Shown: positions 7,075 to 14,961, counted from the stretch's first letter. The stretch is 52,830 nucleotides of DNA from Skermanella stibiiresistens SB22 (GCF_000576635.1 NZ_AVFL01000036.1:1-52830), one strand, 5' to 3'. Notes: a model not told the origin generated them from the letters alone. Numbers and translations are program-made.

Positions 7075-7803
7075 TCAAAGCTCGATTGAACCGCAAATCC
7101 GGTAGATCCCCTGGATCCCATCAATCGGGATTTCGTACTCCTGGTCAGGGGTCAGTTGACGCACCGTCAGCTGGCCCTCGGTCAGCTTGACGAACAGTCG
7201 GATGATGGCTTGGTTCTCCATATCCAGCACCACGATCGGCTTGCCCGGAGTTGGGAGCCTATTCGGATGAACGATTACCTTGTCTCCCGCGCTGTATTTC
7301 GGCTCCATCGAGTCGTCGGGAACGAAGGTGGCCCAAGGGTCCGCCACGCCCGCGAGTTCCATGGGACGCCTTTCTAGCGCAGCAGGCGGACTATCAAACT
7401 TTATCACGGTAAATCGCGCCCCTGACACTATCTTACCGTATACAGGTAGGTATATATCACTGTATGCGGGACCAGAAGTTGTGCCAGCAGTATCCGCAGA
7501 ATCATCCTGCGAAACAAGATGTCGAATATTGTTATTTGATTGTTCAGGTCGCGAACTATTTCGTAAGAATATTTCTCGCCCAGCGTCATCTATGAGCGTC
7601 GGTTCGTCTCGCAAAATCTCCGGATCGCAACCCAACACCTCCGCGAGTTTGAGGCGAGATCTCTCAGGCAAGTGCGCGGGTGTTCCGTTCTTAAGGTACT
7701 GCTGCATATAGGTTTGGTTTTTACCCATGCGCCGGGACGCCTCCGCAAGGGTGAGGTCGCGGCTTTCTAGCAGCTGACGGACAAGTTTTCGCACATCGTT
7801 CAT
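7075..7803 (-). CDS. Prophage repressor (HTH + S24 peptidase-like fold)
   Basis: I prefer ATG 7803 (242 residues, MNDVRKLVRQ) over ATG 7857, because AGGA lies 8 bases upstream and the longer form would cross two operators. Residues 1-58 are an XRE-type HTH (LTLAEASRRMGKNQTYMQQY). Residues about 115-242 are the LexA/CI S24 fold, with the nucleophile Ser165 in VPDDSMEPKY. The position of the catalytic lysine reads AIIRLFVK, that is Arg202 instead of Lys, and the usual Ala-Gly cleavage pair is not obvious (KIVSGARF). It should therefore bind DNA and dimerise but may not cleave itself upon DNA damage. Its promoter region holds three operators (7801, 7839, 7874), suggesting autoregulation and control of the divergent Cro-like gene. 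Confidence 0.85.
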   Translation of the reverse strand: MNDVRKLVRQLLESRDLTLAEASRRMGKNQTYMQQYLKNGTPAHLPERSRLKLAEVLGCDPEILRDEPTLIDDAGREIFLRNSSRPEQSNNNIRHLVSQDDSADTAGTTSGPAYSDIYLPVYGKIVSGARFTVIKFDSPPAALERRPMELAGVADPWATFVPDDSMEPKYSAGDKVIVHPNRLPTPGKPIVVLDMENQAIIRLFVKLTEGQLTVRQLTPDQEYEIPIDGIQGIYRICGSIEL

Positions 7804-7818
7804 AGGATGCATCCTACT
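7801..7818. promoter_or_regulatory. Prophage operator O3, overlapping the repressor start codon
   Basis: The site reads CATAGGATGCATCCTACT, with a perfect 14-bp inner palindrome at 7803-7816. It contains the start codon and the AGGA ribosome site of the repressor on the minus strand, so binding here would block repressor expression (negative autoregulation). Confidence 0.75.
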
Positions 7819-7838
7819 TAACGAAATGTTACCTGGGA

Positions 7839-7856
7839 AATAGGATTTATCCTGCA
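7839..7856. promoter_or_regulatory. Prophage operator O4
   Basis: The site reads AATAGGATTTATCCTGCA. It matches the inner TAGGAT-TT-ATCCT of O1 with degenerate ends and lies 38 bp from O3. Confidence 0.7.
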
Positions 7857-7873
7857 CATGCGGCTTGACGGAT

Positions 7874-7891
7874 CGTAGGTATAATCCTACG
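7874..7891. promoter_or_regulatory. Prophage operator O5, with -10 like TATAAT inside
   Basis: The site reads CGTAGGTATAATCCTACG. A TATAAT (7880-7885) lies in its centre, reading toward the Cro-like gene at 7902, so the operator covers the probable rightward promoter. A TTGACG at 7865 is too close to be its normal -35. Confidence 0.75.
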
Positions 7892-7901
7892 TTCCGATCC
7901 T

Positions 7902-8126
7902 ATGATGCTCGATGAAACACGCCTCCTCCCCGAAATCCGCTCGTTCCTTGAACGAGCGGAGATGTCCGCCACCAGCTTTGGTCGAAAGGTCGCTGGGGAT
8001 CCTCGACTGGTTTTCGACATCGAGGGCGGCCGAGAGGTTCGGAGGAAGCTTCGCGCCAAGATTACCGAGTTCATTTCAGCGAATGATCCATGCCGGGATG
8101 GCGGTCAATCTGGTCAGGGTGATTGA
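7902..8126 (+). CDS. Small Cro-like regulator
   Basis: This is a 74-residue protein divergent from the repressor. The body LLPEIRSFLERAEMSATSFG followed by RKVAGDPRLVFDIEGGRE and a basic helix matches a small DNA-binding family common in alphaproteobacterial phages. In that family a short helical unit with the MSATxFG...DPRLVxD signature acts as a lambda-type Cro analogue. Position supports this: it is the first rightward gene, facing the repressor across operators O3-O5. The start is ATG 7902 or 7905. No Shine-Dalgarno sequence is visible, and if TATAAT at 7880 is the -10, the leader would be only about 10 bases. Confidence 0.65.
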   Translation: MMLDETRLLPEIRSFLERAEMSATSFGRKVAGDPRLVFDIEGGREVRRKLRAKITEFISANDPCRDGGQSGQGD

Positions 8127-8329
8127 TCGTGATCGCCTCCCAGCATATCCGCGCGCAACTCCAAACGTGTCTTCGCACGCTCTATGGACATGGCGCAGTC
8201 GGCCATCGCTTCGGACATCCGTCTCGACGCCGCGAGAATGTCCGCCGAGATCCTCCCCAGTTCTGCGGCGGTGGATCGAAGTTCCTTCGACGCCTTCGTT
8301 ATTCGGGCCTTTGTCATCGCTCGTCCCAT
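8114..8329 (-). CDS. Possible small coiled-coil protein, antisense to the early operon
   Basis: The frame encodes a 71-residue amphipathic, almost proline-free helix (ELGRISADILAASRRMSEAM, then SIERAKTRLELRADML). That composition is more natural than that of the overlapping plus-strand frames. It would end convergently with the Cro-like gene (13-bp overlap). ATG at 8317 with GGGA a few bases upstream is an alternative start. No family is recognised. It may equally be a shadow frame. Confidence 0.35.
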   Translation of the reverse strand: MGRAMTKARITKASKELRSTAAELGRISADILAASRRMSEAMADCAMSIERAKTRLELRADMLGGDHDQSP

Positions 8330-8580
8330 AGTGGCTCATACACCCGTACTGAGGTGCATCTGGGATGCCAAGCGAGTCTATACCCACGATGCGGGTATGA
8401 GCCGAATTCCTATGCGAAAGAACACTCAGCCTTAGAATTGCGTCTCCAAAACGGACGACAACTCCGCATTGGTTTGCAGAAAGCAAAGATCGCTCGCAAA
8501 CCGCATGTCCGGCTGATCGCTTTTCCAACTCTTCCCTACCCCATCCACTAAGGAGCCGCCGCAGGGCGGGACGAAGAACC
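8330..8580. other. Intergenic region before the early operon
   Basis: No gene is visible here. It holds a 6-bp inverted repeat ATACCC-N7-GGGTAT at 8380-8398, of the kind bound by a dimeric regulator. Base composition is clearly less GC-rich than in the flanking genes. The early-operon promoter probably lies here, but I could not assign clear -35/-10 boxes. Confidence 0.4.
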
Positions 8581-9075
8581 ATGTCCGCGAACAAAGACGC
8601 TGAGGCGTACCTCCGCTTGCTGGAGGAACGGGACGGGGCGCCTGACGATGGCGCGACCGACAGGACGGATGCCGAGTTTGGCGCGGGCGTGCGCCTGACC
8701 TGCTTGGAGCTGGCGTGCAAGCGTGATGGCGACGTGTCCGAGCGGGTGCTGCCGCTGGCCGCGATGATGTCCGCTTTCGTGCTGCATGGCGTCGTGCCGA
8801 GCCCCAATGCCACGACTGGCCCCGATGACGCTGTCGATTTTGGCCGACGCAAGCGTCTGGTCGAGATCGCGGCGCCGGGCGCTGGCGGCGAGGCGCCGGG
8901 ATATCTGGTGTCGATCGTCGAACAGGGCGTGTCGAATTACTCGACCTACCTGTCGCCGACGCAGTCCAACGCCCTGGCCGTCGCCGCCCTGCTGCTCGAC
9001 GGGTTGCCCGTGCCGGCGGGATACCAAGGCCTGCCCTCCTCCGGTCCCGAACCCAGTCCCGCCGCAGCGGGCTGA
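8581..9075 (+). CDS. Phage early hypothetical protein
   Basis: This 164-residue protein starts at ATG 8581. Its N-terminus is acidic and helical, followed by a hydrophobic middle (ERVLPLAAMMSAFVLHGVVP) and a Pro/Ser/Ala-rich tail. There is no signal peptide, HTH or catalytic motif that I can name. It is the first gene of the rightward early operon, and its position before a CII-like regulator suggests a regulatory or replication accessory role, but that is context only. Confidence 0.6.
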   Translation: MSANKDAEAYLRLLEERDGAPDDGATDRTDAEFGAGVRLTCLELACKRDGDVSERVLPLAAMMSAFVLHGVVPSPNATTGPDDAVDFGRRKRLVEIAAPGAGGEAPGYLVSIVEQGVSNYSTYLSPTQSNALAVAALLLDGLPVPAGYQGLPSSGPEPSPAAAG

Positions 9076-9134
9076 TCGGCCGCAACCATGCCCCCGGGTT
9101 GGCTGGGGCGCGACTACAACTACTGGAGGGCATT

Positions 9135-9653
9135 GTGACGGTGCAGAAGATACGCAACGCGACAAGTATTGCCGGTGTCATCCACCGGCTGCTGGTCGAA
9201 CTGGCGGGGTCCGAGGACATCGGGCCCGGTGTGGCGATCGTCGCCGAGGCGTGCGCGCGGTCGGTTTCCACTGTGCGCGGCTGGGCCGACGAGGACAGGC
9301 GGGATCAGCCGACGATCGAGGCATGCCTCGCGATGGATCGGCTGTATCACGACCGCACGGGCCTGGAGCCTCCGATCGGGCGGTACTACGCGGAGCAGGT
9401 GTCGCGCATGACCGGCAACTGTTTCGGTGCGGTCCGGTACGACATCGACCGCGAATCGCTCCGGCTGCACCACGCCGCCAGCGACCTGACGCGGGAGATC
9501 GCGGCGGCCCAGTGCCCGCACTCTCCGGGCGGGGCGATGATCACGCTGACCGAGGCGGCCGGGATCAGCCAGCGCAACGCGGTGGTCGACGAGACCCAGA
9601 TCCGGCTGGCGAAAGCGGTCGAGCAGGCTGGGCCTGGGAGGTCGGCGCCATGA
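9135..9653 (+). CDS. CII/CP76-like phage regulatory protein
   Basis: I choose GTG 9135 because GGAGGG ends 4 bases upstream; this gives about 172 residues. Residues about 30-75 contain a helix-turn-helix of the phage CP76/CII type (VAEACARSVSTVRGWADEDR), followed by an acidic helix with a fixed set of leucines (TIEACLAMDRLYHDRTG). The C-terminal half is helical. Proteins of this family bind DNA as multimers and activate or modulate early phage transcription. It ends in ATGA overlap with the next gene, in an operon leading to the replication genes. Confidence 0.6.
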   Translation: MTVQKIRNATSIAGVIHRLLVELAGSEDIGPGVAIVAEACARSVSTVRGWADEDRRDQPTIEACLAMDRLYHDRTGLEPPIGRYYAEQVSRMTGNCFGAVRYDIDRESLRLHHAASDLTREIAAAQCPHSPGGAMITLTEAAGISQRNAVVDETQIRLAKAVEQAGPGRSAP

Positions 9654-9991
9654 CCGAGAGTATCCTGGAGGTCAACCCAGACATGTTCGACCGCGGCTAC
9701 CGCGCCGCGCTGGAGGGGCACGACGGTGCTGGGTATCAGTTTGGCAGTTCGATTCATCTCGGCCATGCGTTTGGCCGGCAGTGCCTGGCCGCGCGCTACA
9801 ACGCGGCGGGTTGCGGTGCGGCGGCGCGGCTGGAGGGCCTGCCGCGCACCATTAACCCGTGGGTGCCGGACACCCCAAGCTGGGACCACTGGGACCACGC
9901 GTGGTCCGTGATGGACGCGTCGCGGGGCGAGATCGAGCGCGCCCGGGTCGAGGGCATCCGGGTCGCCGGCATGCTGGAGCGCGCGGAGTGA
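9650..9991 (+). CDS. Phage early hypothetical protein
   Basis: This is a 113-residue protein starting at ATG 9650, coupled by ATGA to the CII-like gene and by GTGA to the next. It is rich in aromatic residues and His (NPWVPDTPSWDHWDHAWSVM), with short Gly/Ala-rich helices (AARYNAAGCGAAARLEG). It has no recognised domain. Tight coupling on both sides argues that it is expressed with the replication genes. Confidence 0.6.
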   Translation: MTESILEVNPDMFDRGYRAALEGHDGAGYQFGSSIHLGHAFGRQCLAARYNAAGCGAAARLEGLPRTINPWVPDTPSWDHWDHAWSVMDASRGEIERARVEGIRVAGMLERAE

Positions 9992-10659
9992 TCGGGCTGG
10001 CGGAGCTGCTGGCGCAGCGGGCGGTCGAGGGCGACGCGGCGTCGCTCTACCTCGACAGTCTCGGCTTGTCGCGGCCGGATTGCGTGGCGTGCGGCGAGTT
10101 GCCGATCTCCGGCGCCGACGGTCGTCGCCAGCTGGGGCTGATCCTGCCGGTCACCTCGCCGGATGGGTCGGCGAGCGGCGCCGCGTGGTGCCAGCCGCTG
10201 GAGGCGAACGGCGTTCGGAGCGGCGAGCCGGTCATCTTGGGGCCGTGGCGTGCGACCGACGCGGTTCGGTTCGGGCCGCCGGTCGGGCGGATGATGGGGC
10301 TGGCGTCGGATCCGATCGAGGCGCTGCGCGTGTCGTCGCTGGCGTGCATGGCCGCGCCGGTATGGTCGCCGATCTCCTCAATGATGCTGATGGACGTCGA
10401 GATTCCGGCCTCGGTCGAGACGGTGATCCTGGTCCGCGTGCGGGGCACGGAAAAGACCGTGGAACGGCGGATCGCAGAGCGGTTGGCCGAAAAGCGCGAC
10501 GTGACGGTGCTGTGTTTCGACGGGCAGCACGTCGCCTGGGCGCTGATGCCGCCGATCTCGCCGCGCGAACCGGCTCGATCGGCGCCGACGCGGCCGTCGT
10601 CGGCGCGCGGCGGTGACCGCCATGAGGTGGTCGAGGTCGACACCAGTCGCTGGGGTTAG
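9988..10659 (+). CDS. Degenerate Toprim-like protein
   Basis: This is a 223-residue protein starting at GTG 9988. The second half follows the order seen in Toprim domains of phage primases: a helix in the GIETAL position (DPIEALRVSSLACMAAPVWS), a VWSPIS strand, an Ile/Leu/Val strand, and a helix-strand ending VTVLCFDGQHVAWALMP. The acidic residues that bind metal in active Toprim domains are not conserved. The N-terminal half contains a CxxC (DCVACGEL), possibly a remnant of a zinc motif. It lies two genes before the prim-pol/Toprim protein, so it may be a diverged paralogue with a structural role. It includes one of the dispersed palindromes at 10204. Confidence 0.5.
   Translation: MIGLAELLAQRAVEGDAASLYLDSLGLSRPDCVACGELPISGADGRRQLGLILPVTSPDGSASGAAWCQPLEANGVRSGEPVILGPWRATDAVRFGPPVGRMMGLASDPIEALRVSSLACMAAPVWSPISSMMLMDVEIPASVETVILVRVRGTEKTVERRIAERLAEKRDVTVLCFDGQHVAWALMPPISPREPARSAPTRPSSARGGDRHEVVEVDTSRWG
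10204..10218. repeat. Dispersed palindrome, copy 3
   Basis: gcgaacggcgttcgg; perfect 13-bp core CGAACGGCGTTCG, inside the Toprim-like gene. Confidence 0.8.
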
Positions 10660-10710
10660 GTGGACATTCTGTAACGGCGCCCGGCAGCGCCGGGCCAGGG
10701 AGGCTTGAAC

Positions 10711-11088
10711 ATGGATGATGACTTGGTGGGTGCGCAGAGCGGCACGGGTCGGCGGGGCACCCTGCTGATCACCCTGGCGCCGGGGTTCCCGGCCGCGGAG
10801 GTGGCTTTGGTGGAGGCGGTGATCCGCGAGCGCGGCGGGCAGGTCACACGGCATGGCCGGACACCGGCACATGACGATGCCCTGTACCCCGCCGGCTCGG
10901 ACGACTTGCTTCGCGCGGCGGTGGCGTATCTGGCTCATGAGATCGACCCAGCCGGCGGCCTGACGCGGGCGCTGTACCCATGGGACGCCGGCACGTTCCG
11001 GCCCGGTCAGGGATCGCGGAACTTTGAAAAGGGCTTGGCGCTGGGGTTGGCCGCGATGGGCCAGCGGGCTCGGCGGCGCGATGCGTGA
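10711..11088 (+). CDS. Phage hypothetical protein of the replication operon
   Basis: This is a 126-residue protein. GGGAGG at 10698-10703 places the start at ATG 10711. It begins with a Gly-rich segment and a hydrophobic strand (GTLLITLAPGFPAAEVALVE), followed by YPWDAGTFRPGQGSRNFEKG and a short helix. I do not recognise the family with confidence. The gene overlaps the primase start by 8 bp, implying coupling. Confidence 0.6.
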   Translation: MDDDLVGAQSGTGRRGTLLITLAPGFPAAEVALVEAVIRERGGQVTRHGRTPAHDDALYPAGSDDLLRAAVAYLAHEIDPAGGLTRALYPWDAGTFRPGQGSRNFEKGLALGLAAMGQRARRRDA

Positions 11089-12724
11089 AGTGCCTGGGTC
11101 GGAGCTGCTGGTCGCCGCGCTGGCCTACGCGGCGCGGGGATGGCGGGTGTTTCCTTGCCGCGCCGGAGGTAAGGAACCTTGCAAGGCGGACGGCTTCTTC
11201 GAACACGGGTGCCGGGACGCGACGTCCGACCCCGACCGTGTCCGCGCGCTGTGGCGGCGCTGGCCATCGGCCAATGTCGGCTTGGCCTGCGGTCCGGACA
11301 GTGGCGTGTGGGTGCTCGATTCGGACATCGACGCGGCCAAGGGCAAGGATGGCGAGGCGACGCTCGGCCGGCTGGTCGCCGAACACGGCGCCTTGCCGGA
11401 GACGCTGCGGCAATTGACGCCGTCCGGCGGCATCCACCGGATCTTCGCCAACCCCGTGGGGCTGGACGTGCGAAACTCCAGCCAAAAACGGCTGGGCAAC
11501 GGCCTGGATACCCGGGGCGAGGGGGGCTACATCCTGGCGCCGCCGAGCATCCACCCGAACGGCGGGCGGTACGCCTGGGCGACGGACGCCGAAGTGCCGA
11601 TCGCCGAGGCGCCGGCCTGGCTGCTCGCCATGCTGCTGGACGCGCCGGCGCCGAAGGTCGGGCGGCCGGCGCCGCCATCCACCGACTCCATGCCGGCCTA
11701 CGCGCGGAAGGCGCTGGACGACGAGGCACAGCGCGTCAGGGGCACACAACCCGGCGGGCAGAACGACGCGCTCAACTCGGCCGCGTTCAGCTTGGGTCAG
11801 CTTGTCGGGGGCGGCGCCCTGCCCCGCTCCCTCGTCGAGCAGCATCTGACGGCGGCGGCGCTGGCGTGGACCCATGATCCGAAGAAAGACCGCTGGACGA
11901 TCGCCCAGATCGAGCGGCGCGTGAAGGACGGGATCGACGCCGGCATGGCCCAGCCGCGCGGCGTGCCGGAGCCCTCGCCGTCGACGCGGGGTTCGATGAC
12001 GCGTAGGGGCGATCGGCTAGGACCGCGAGACCGGCGGCCGGCGGTGTCGGAAGCGGCGGCGCATGCTGGGCGGGCGGTATGGGGCGGGAGGTCGCCGATC
12101 GACGGGACGCCGGCCGACGGCTATCTCCGCGCGCTCGGTATCGAGGTCCGGTCGCTTGGCCAGAGCTTGGCCTCGCTGGGTTACGCGGAGGTCGACTATC
12201 TCCACGCGGCGGCGAAAGGCGAGCCGCCGCGGGTGATCGGCCGATGGCCCTGTCTGGTGGCCGGCTTGGCGGGTGACCAGCGGCGCGTGGTGGCTGTGCA
12301 TGTCGTCTACCTCGACGCCGCGGATCCGACACGCGCCGCGACGATCGCGGCGCCGGAAACGGGCGAGATCCTGCCGGCGCGCCGAACCATCGGCGCGATC
12401 CACGGCGCCAGCGTCCGGCTTGGTCCCGCCGGCGCGTCCATGGTGCTGGCCAGCGGGATCGAGACGGCGCTCGCCGTCCGGATGGTCCGGCCGCATGACC
12501 CGGTCTGGTCGGCCATCACCTTGGACAACCTGCGCCACGTCGTGCTGCCTCCGGAATGCCGGGCGGTGACGCTCGCCGTCAACGGCAAGGGCGCGCGCGA
12601 CGCTCGGATCGCCCGCCACGTCGAGGCCGCCGGCAGCGCCCAGGCGGCCGGCGGCCGAGGAGTGAGGACCATGTGGGTGCCCTCGCTGGTGTCATCGGCG
12701 GCTGGCTCGGCGGGTGCGCGATGA
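11081..12724 (+). CDS. Prim-pol primase fused to a Toprim-like domain
   Basis: This is a 547-residue protein starting at ATG 11081. Residues 5-190 are a bifunctional primase/polymerase (AEP) domain: GWRVFPCRAGGKEPC, the acidic pair Asp80/Asp82 in VLDSDID, and the His motif SGGIHRIF (His119). These make RNA or DNA primers on a template strand. A linker follows, then a DUF7146-like segment and a Toprim domain near residues 455-520 (VLASGIETALAVRM, VWSAITLDNLRHVVLPP). In that domain the usual Asp-x-Asp reads LAVNGKGAR, so the Toprim metal site looks lost while the AEP site is intact. It is coupled to its neighbours and stands three genes upstream of the SF3 helicase. Confidence 0.8.
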   Translation: MREVPGSELLVAALAYAARGWRVFPCRAGGKEPCKADGFFEHGCRDATSDPDRVRALWRRWPSANVGLACGPDSGVWVLDSDIDAAKGKDGEATLGRLVAEHGALPETLRQLTPSGGIHRIFANPVGLDVRNSSQKRLGNGLDTRGEGGYILAPPSIHPNGGRYAWATDAEVPIAEAPAWLLAMLLDAPAPKVGRPAPPSTDSMPAYARKALDDEAQRVRGTQPGGQNDALNSAAFSLGQLVGGGALPRSLVEQHLTAAALAWTHDPKKDRWTIAQIERRVKDGIDAGMAQPRGVPEPSPSTRGSMTRRGDRLGPRDRRPAVSEAAAHAGRAVWGGRSPIDGTPADGYLRALGIEVRSLGQSLASLGYAEVDYLHAAAKGEPPRVIGRWPCLVAGLAGDQRRVVAVHVVYLDAADPTRAATIAAPETGEILPARRTIGAIHGASVRLGPAGASMVLASGIETALAVRMVRPHDPVWSAITLDNLRHVVLPPECRAVTLAVNGKGARDARIARHVEAAGSAQAAGGRGVRTMWVPSLVSSAAGSAGAR

Positions 12725-13047
12725 CCGAAGCTGAAGCGAGATTGGTCGCGTTGGAATTCATGCTGGGCACGTCGATGACCGCGCTTCAGGTCTGGGAGGC
12801 CGTGCTGGCCGACTTGGGTCGGAAGCCCCGACCCCGGAGGGTGAGCGTGCCGGCGTGGTCGGAGGTGTTCGACCTGCTGGTGGTCGTGCTGCTGGATATC
12901 CAGCCCTTGGTGACGGCGGCGGAGGGGCGGAAATTGGCGCTTCGCGCCCAACGCGCCGCTGACGGGCCTGACGGGACAGGCGAGGTGGATGGAACGCTGA
13001 CAGGCGCGGGATTGCCGGTCCTGGAGTTGGCACGGTGGGCCGCATGA
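12721..13047 (+). CDS. Phage hypothetical protein between primase and helicase
   Basis: This 108-residue protein starts at ATG 12721 in ATGA overlap with the primase. It is mostly helical with a strongly hydrophobic central segment (SEVFDLLVVVLLDIQPLV) that is too short and charged at the edges for a clear membrane span. No family is recognised. Position suggests a replication accessory protein. Confidence 0.55.
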   Translation: MTEAEARLVALEFMLGTSMTALQVWEAVLADLGRKPRPRRVSVPAWSEVFDLLVVVLLDIQPLVTAAEGRKLALRAQRAADGPDGTGEVDGTLTGAGLPVLELARWAA

Positions 13048-13130
13048 CGACTGGGATGGTCACCGGGCACCTGCTGGCGAACGCCGTTCGCGGTGAGGGT
13101 GTCGATGGGCCGGCGCGGGGGTGGCGCTGA
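13044..13130 (+). CDS. Possible 28-codon mini-gene spanning palindrome 13077
   Basis: ATG 13044 overlaps the preceding stop (ATGA), and the frame ends in TGATG with the helicase start at 13130, so it would keep the coupling chain unbroken. The peptide (MTTGMVTGHLLANAVRGEGV...) has no recognisable features. It could be a coupling leader rather than a functional protein. Confidence 0.25.
   Translation: MTTGMVTGHLLANAVRGEGVDGPARGWR
13077..13091. repeat. Dispersed palindrome, copy 4 (15/15)
   Basis: GCGAACGCCGTTCGC in the short gap (or mini-ORF) before the SF3 helicase gene. Confidence 0.85.
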
Positions 13131-14689
13131 TGCCGCCGCCGGACCTGCGGGTGATCATCGGCAAGGCCTTCGACGAGGCCGAGCCTTACGAGCCGGACAA
13201 GCCGCGCGGCCGTGGCCCCGGGGACGAGGAGTTCGAGATCGAGCTCGCCGGCTATCTGAAGAACGACTTGGGCAACGCGAAGCGGTTGATCGCCCGGTTT
13301 GGCCGGGACCTGTTGTATGTCGCGGAGGTCGGATGGCACGTGTGGGTCGGCACCCACTGGTCGCTGGAAGACGGCGGGCGGCGGGCGAAGATGCTGGCGG
13401 ACGACACCGCTATGGCGATCTTCTACGAGGCGGAGGCGTTGCGGGCCGCTGGACCGAAGGGCAACGAGTCGCCGGAAGAGTTTCAGGCGCGGTTGGAGAA
13501 GCACCGGAAGTGGGGAGTCACGTCCGGTAACGGGCCGAAGCTGGCCGCGATGCTGGCCCAGGCGCAACCCTATGTGACTCAGCGGATGGAGGAGTTGGAC
13601 GCGCACCCGGACCTGTTCAATGTCCGGAACGGGACGCTTGAGGTCCGGATGGATGTGGAGGGCCTGATCCATTTCCGGCCGCATGACCGGGATGATCTGA
13701 TCACCAGGCTGGCCGATGTCAGCTATGACCCGGACGCGGTGTGTCCGGCTTGGCTTCAGTTCATCGGCGATGTCCAGCCAAGCGCGGCGCAACGGGAATA
13801 CCTGCAACGCTGGCATGGCTATGGCTTGACCGGGCGGACCAGCCTGCAAAAGGTGGCCATGTATTATGGCTTTGGCTCCAACGGGAAAAGCACGTTCCTG
13901 GAGACGATCGAGAAGTTGATGGGCAACTACGCCCTACGGCTGCTGTTCGCGTCGCTGCTCCAGGATGACCGGCGCCGGGGCGCGGACGCCACGCCCGACA
14001 TCGCCAATCTACCCGGGCGGCGGCTGGTGGTCGCGGCCGAACCGGACACCGGCGCCACCTTCTCGGTCGGGACGATCAAAATCCTGACCGAGCGCGACAC
14101 CATGCAGGCCAGGCACCTCAACAAGGGCTTCTTCTCGTTCATTCCTCAGCATCACCTGACGCTGATGTTCAATGAGCAGCCGGTGATCAAGGCGACCGAC
14201 GACGGGACCTGGCGGCGCATCGACCTGGTGCCCTGGCGGGCGCGCTACATCGAGGCGCGGGAGGCCGCGACATATCCCGACCTGCCGATCAAGGACTACG
14301 AGCTGCCCGCCCGGCTGCTGGGGGAGTTGCCCGGAATCCTCAATTGGTTGCTGGACGGGCTCCGGCTGTACTTGGAGACCGGCCTCGAGGTGCCGGAGGA
14401 CGTCGTCGAGGCGACCGAGAAGTACCGGGCGGATAGCGATCCGGTCGGCGAGTTCATCCGCGCGGCCTTGAGGGCAACGGCGGTGACGAGCCCACCAGCG
14501 TTCATATCTGGCAAAGAACTGTACATCGTCTATCAGCGATGGTGCGAGGAAAGCGGTATGCAGCCCTTCAGCATGACGCGGTTTGGGAAGTTGGTGAAGA
14601 CGAAACTCACCTCCGAGACCAAGGGAACGGTCCGATATCTACATATCGAGGTCGATCCCCGATGGCTGAAGATTTGGGATCGACTGTGA
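13130..14689 (+). CDS. D5/P4-type SF3 replicative helicase
   Basis: This is a 519-residue protein starting at ATG 13130 (GTG 13121 is also possible). The N-terminal ~220 residues are the D5_N domain with the typical NVRNGTLEV stretch. Walker A is YGFGSNGKSTF near residue 247, followed by the SF3 B-type region (RRLVVAAEPDTG), a sensor strand (HHLTLMFNEQPVI) and an arginine-finger-like WRRIDLVPW. The C-terminus carries a winged-helix-like module (RFGKLVKTKL). Such hexameric helicases unwind phage or plasmid origins together with an AEP primase. The iteron cluster directly downstream (14737-14961) is the likely origin. Confidence 0.88.
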   Translation: MPPPDLRVIIGKAFDEAEPYEPDKPRGRGPGDEEFEIELAGYLKNDLGNAKRLIARFGRDLLYVAEVGWHVWVGTHWSLEDGGRRAKMLADDTAMAIFYEAEALRAAGPKGNESPEEFQARLEKHRKWGVTSGNGPKLAAMLAQAQPYVTQRMEELDAHPDLFNVRNGTLEVRMDVEGLIHFRPHDRDDLITRLADVSYDPDAVCPAWLQFIGDVQPSAAQREYLQRWHGYGLTGRTSLQKVAMYYGFGSNGKSTFLETIEKLMGNYALRLLFASLLQDDRRRGADATPDIANLPGRRLVVAAEPDTGATFSVGTIKILTERDTMQARHLNKGFFSFIPQHHLTLMFNEQPVIKATDDGTWRRIDLVPWRARYIEAREAATYPDLPIKDYELPARLLGELPGILNWLLDGLRLYLETGLEVPEDVVEATEKYRADSDPVGEFIRAALRATAVTSPPAFISGKELYIVYQRWCEESGMQPFSMTRFGKLVKTKLTSETKGTVRYLHIEVDPRWLKIWDRL

Positions 14690-14736
14690 TGGCGCGCGTT
14701 CCTTCCCCGCTCCCCCATCCTCACGGCGGCGGGGCG

Positions 14737-14961
14737 ACCCTCCGGGGATGACAGACCCTCCACCAACCCTCGTCAGAAAAGGACTAACGATTACAGGGCG
14801 TTGCGAGGGTTGGAGGGTTCGAGAGGGTTTGCCCCCGCTCCATGAAGGGGGGTTCGGGGGAAGTCACATTAGGTGTGTGAAAACCCTCCAAACCCTCACC
14901 AACCCTCTTAAGTGTTTGATCTATCTAGCTTTCAGCTTGAACAAACCCTCCATCAACCCTC
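14737..14961. repeat. Iteron cluster, likely replication origin
   Basis: Eight ACCCTC boxes (starting 14737, 14755, 14766, 14883, 14892, 14902, 14945, 14956) and three GAGGGT boxes (14805, 14813, 14823) are packed in 225 bp, with spacings of mostly 8-11 bp. Many extend to AACCCTCCA. A locally AT-richer tract (14906-14945, cttaagtgtttgatctatct) separates the last two groups and could be the melting region. The stretch has no gene and lies between the SF3 helicase and the next CDS, the classical place for an iteron origin. Initiator binding is inferred. Confidence 0.65.

Noticed and set aside
7865-7885. Consensus sigma-70 promoter TTGACG/TATAAT
   Set aside because: The spacer is 9 bases, too short for a functional pair; only the TATAAT is kept as a possible -10.
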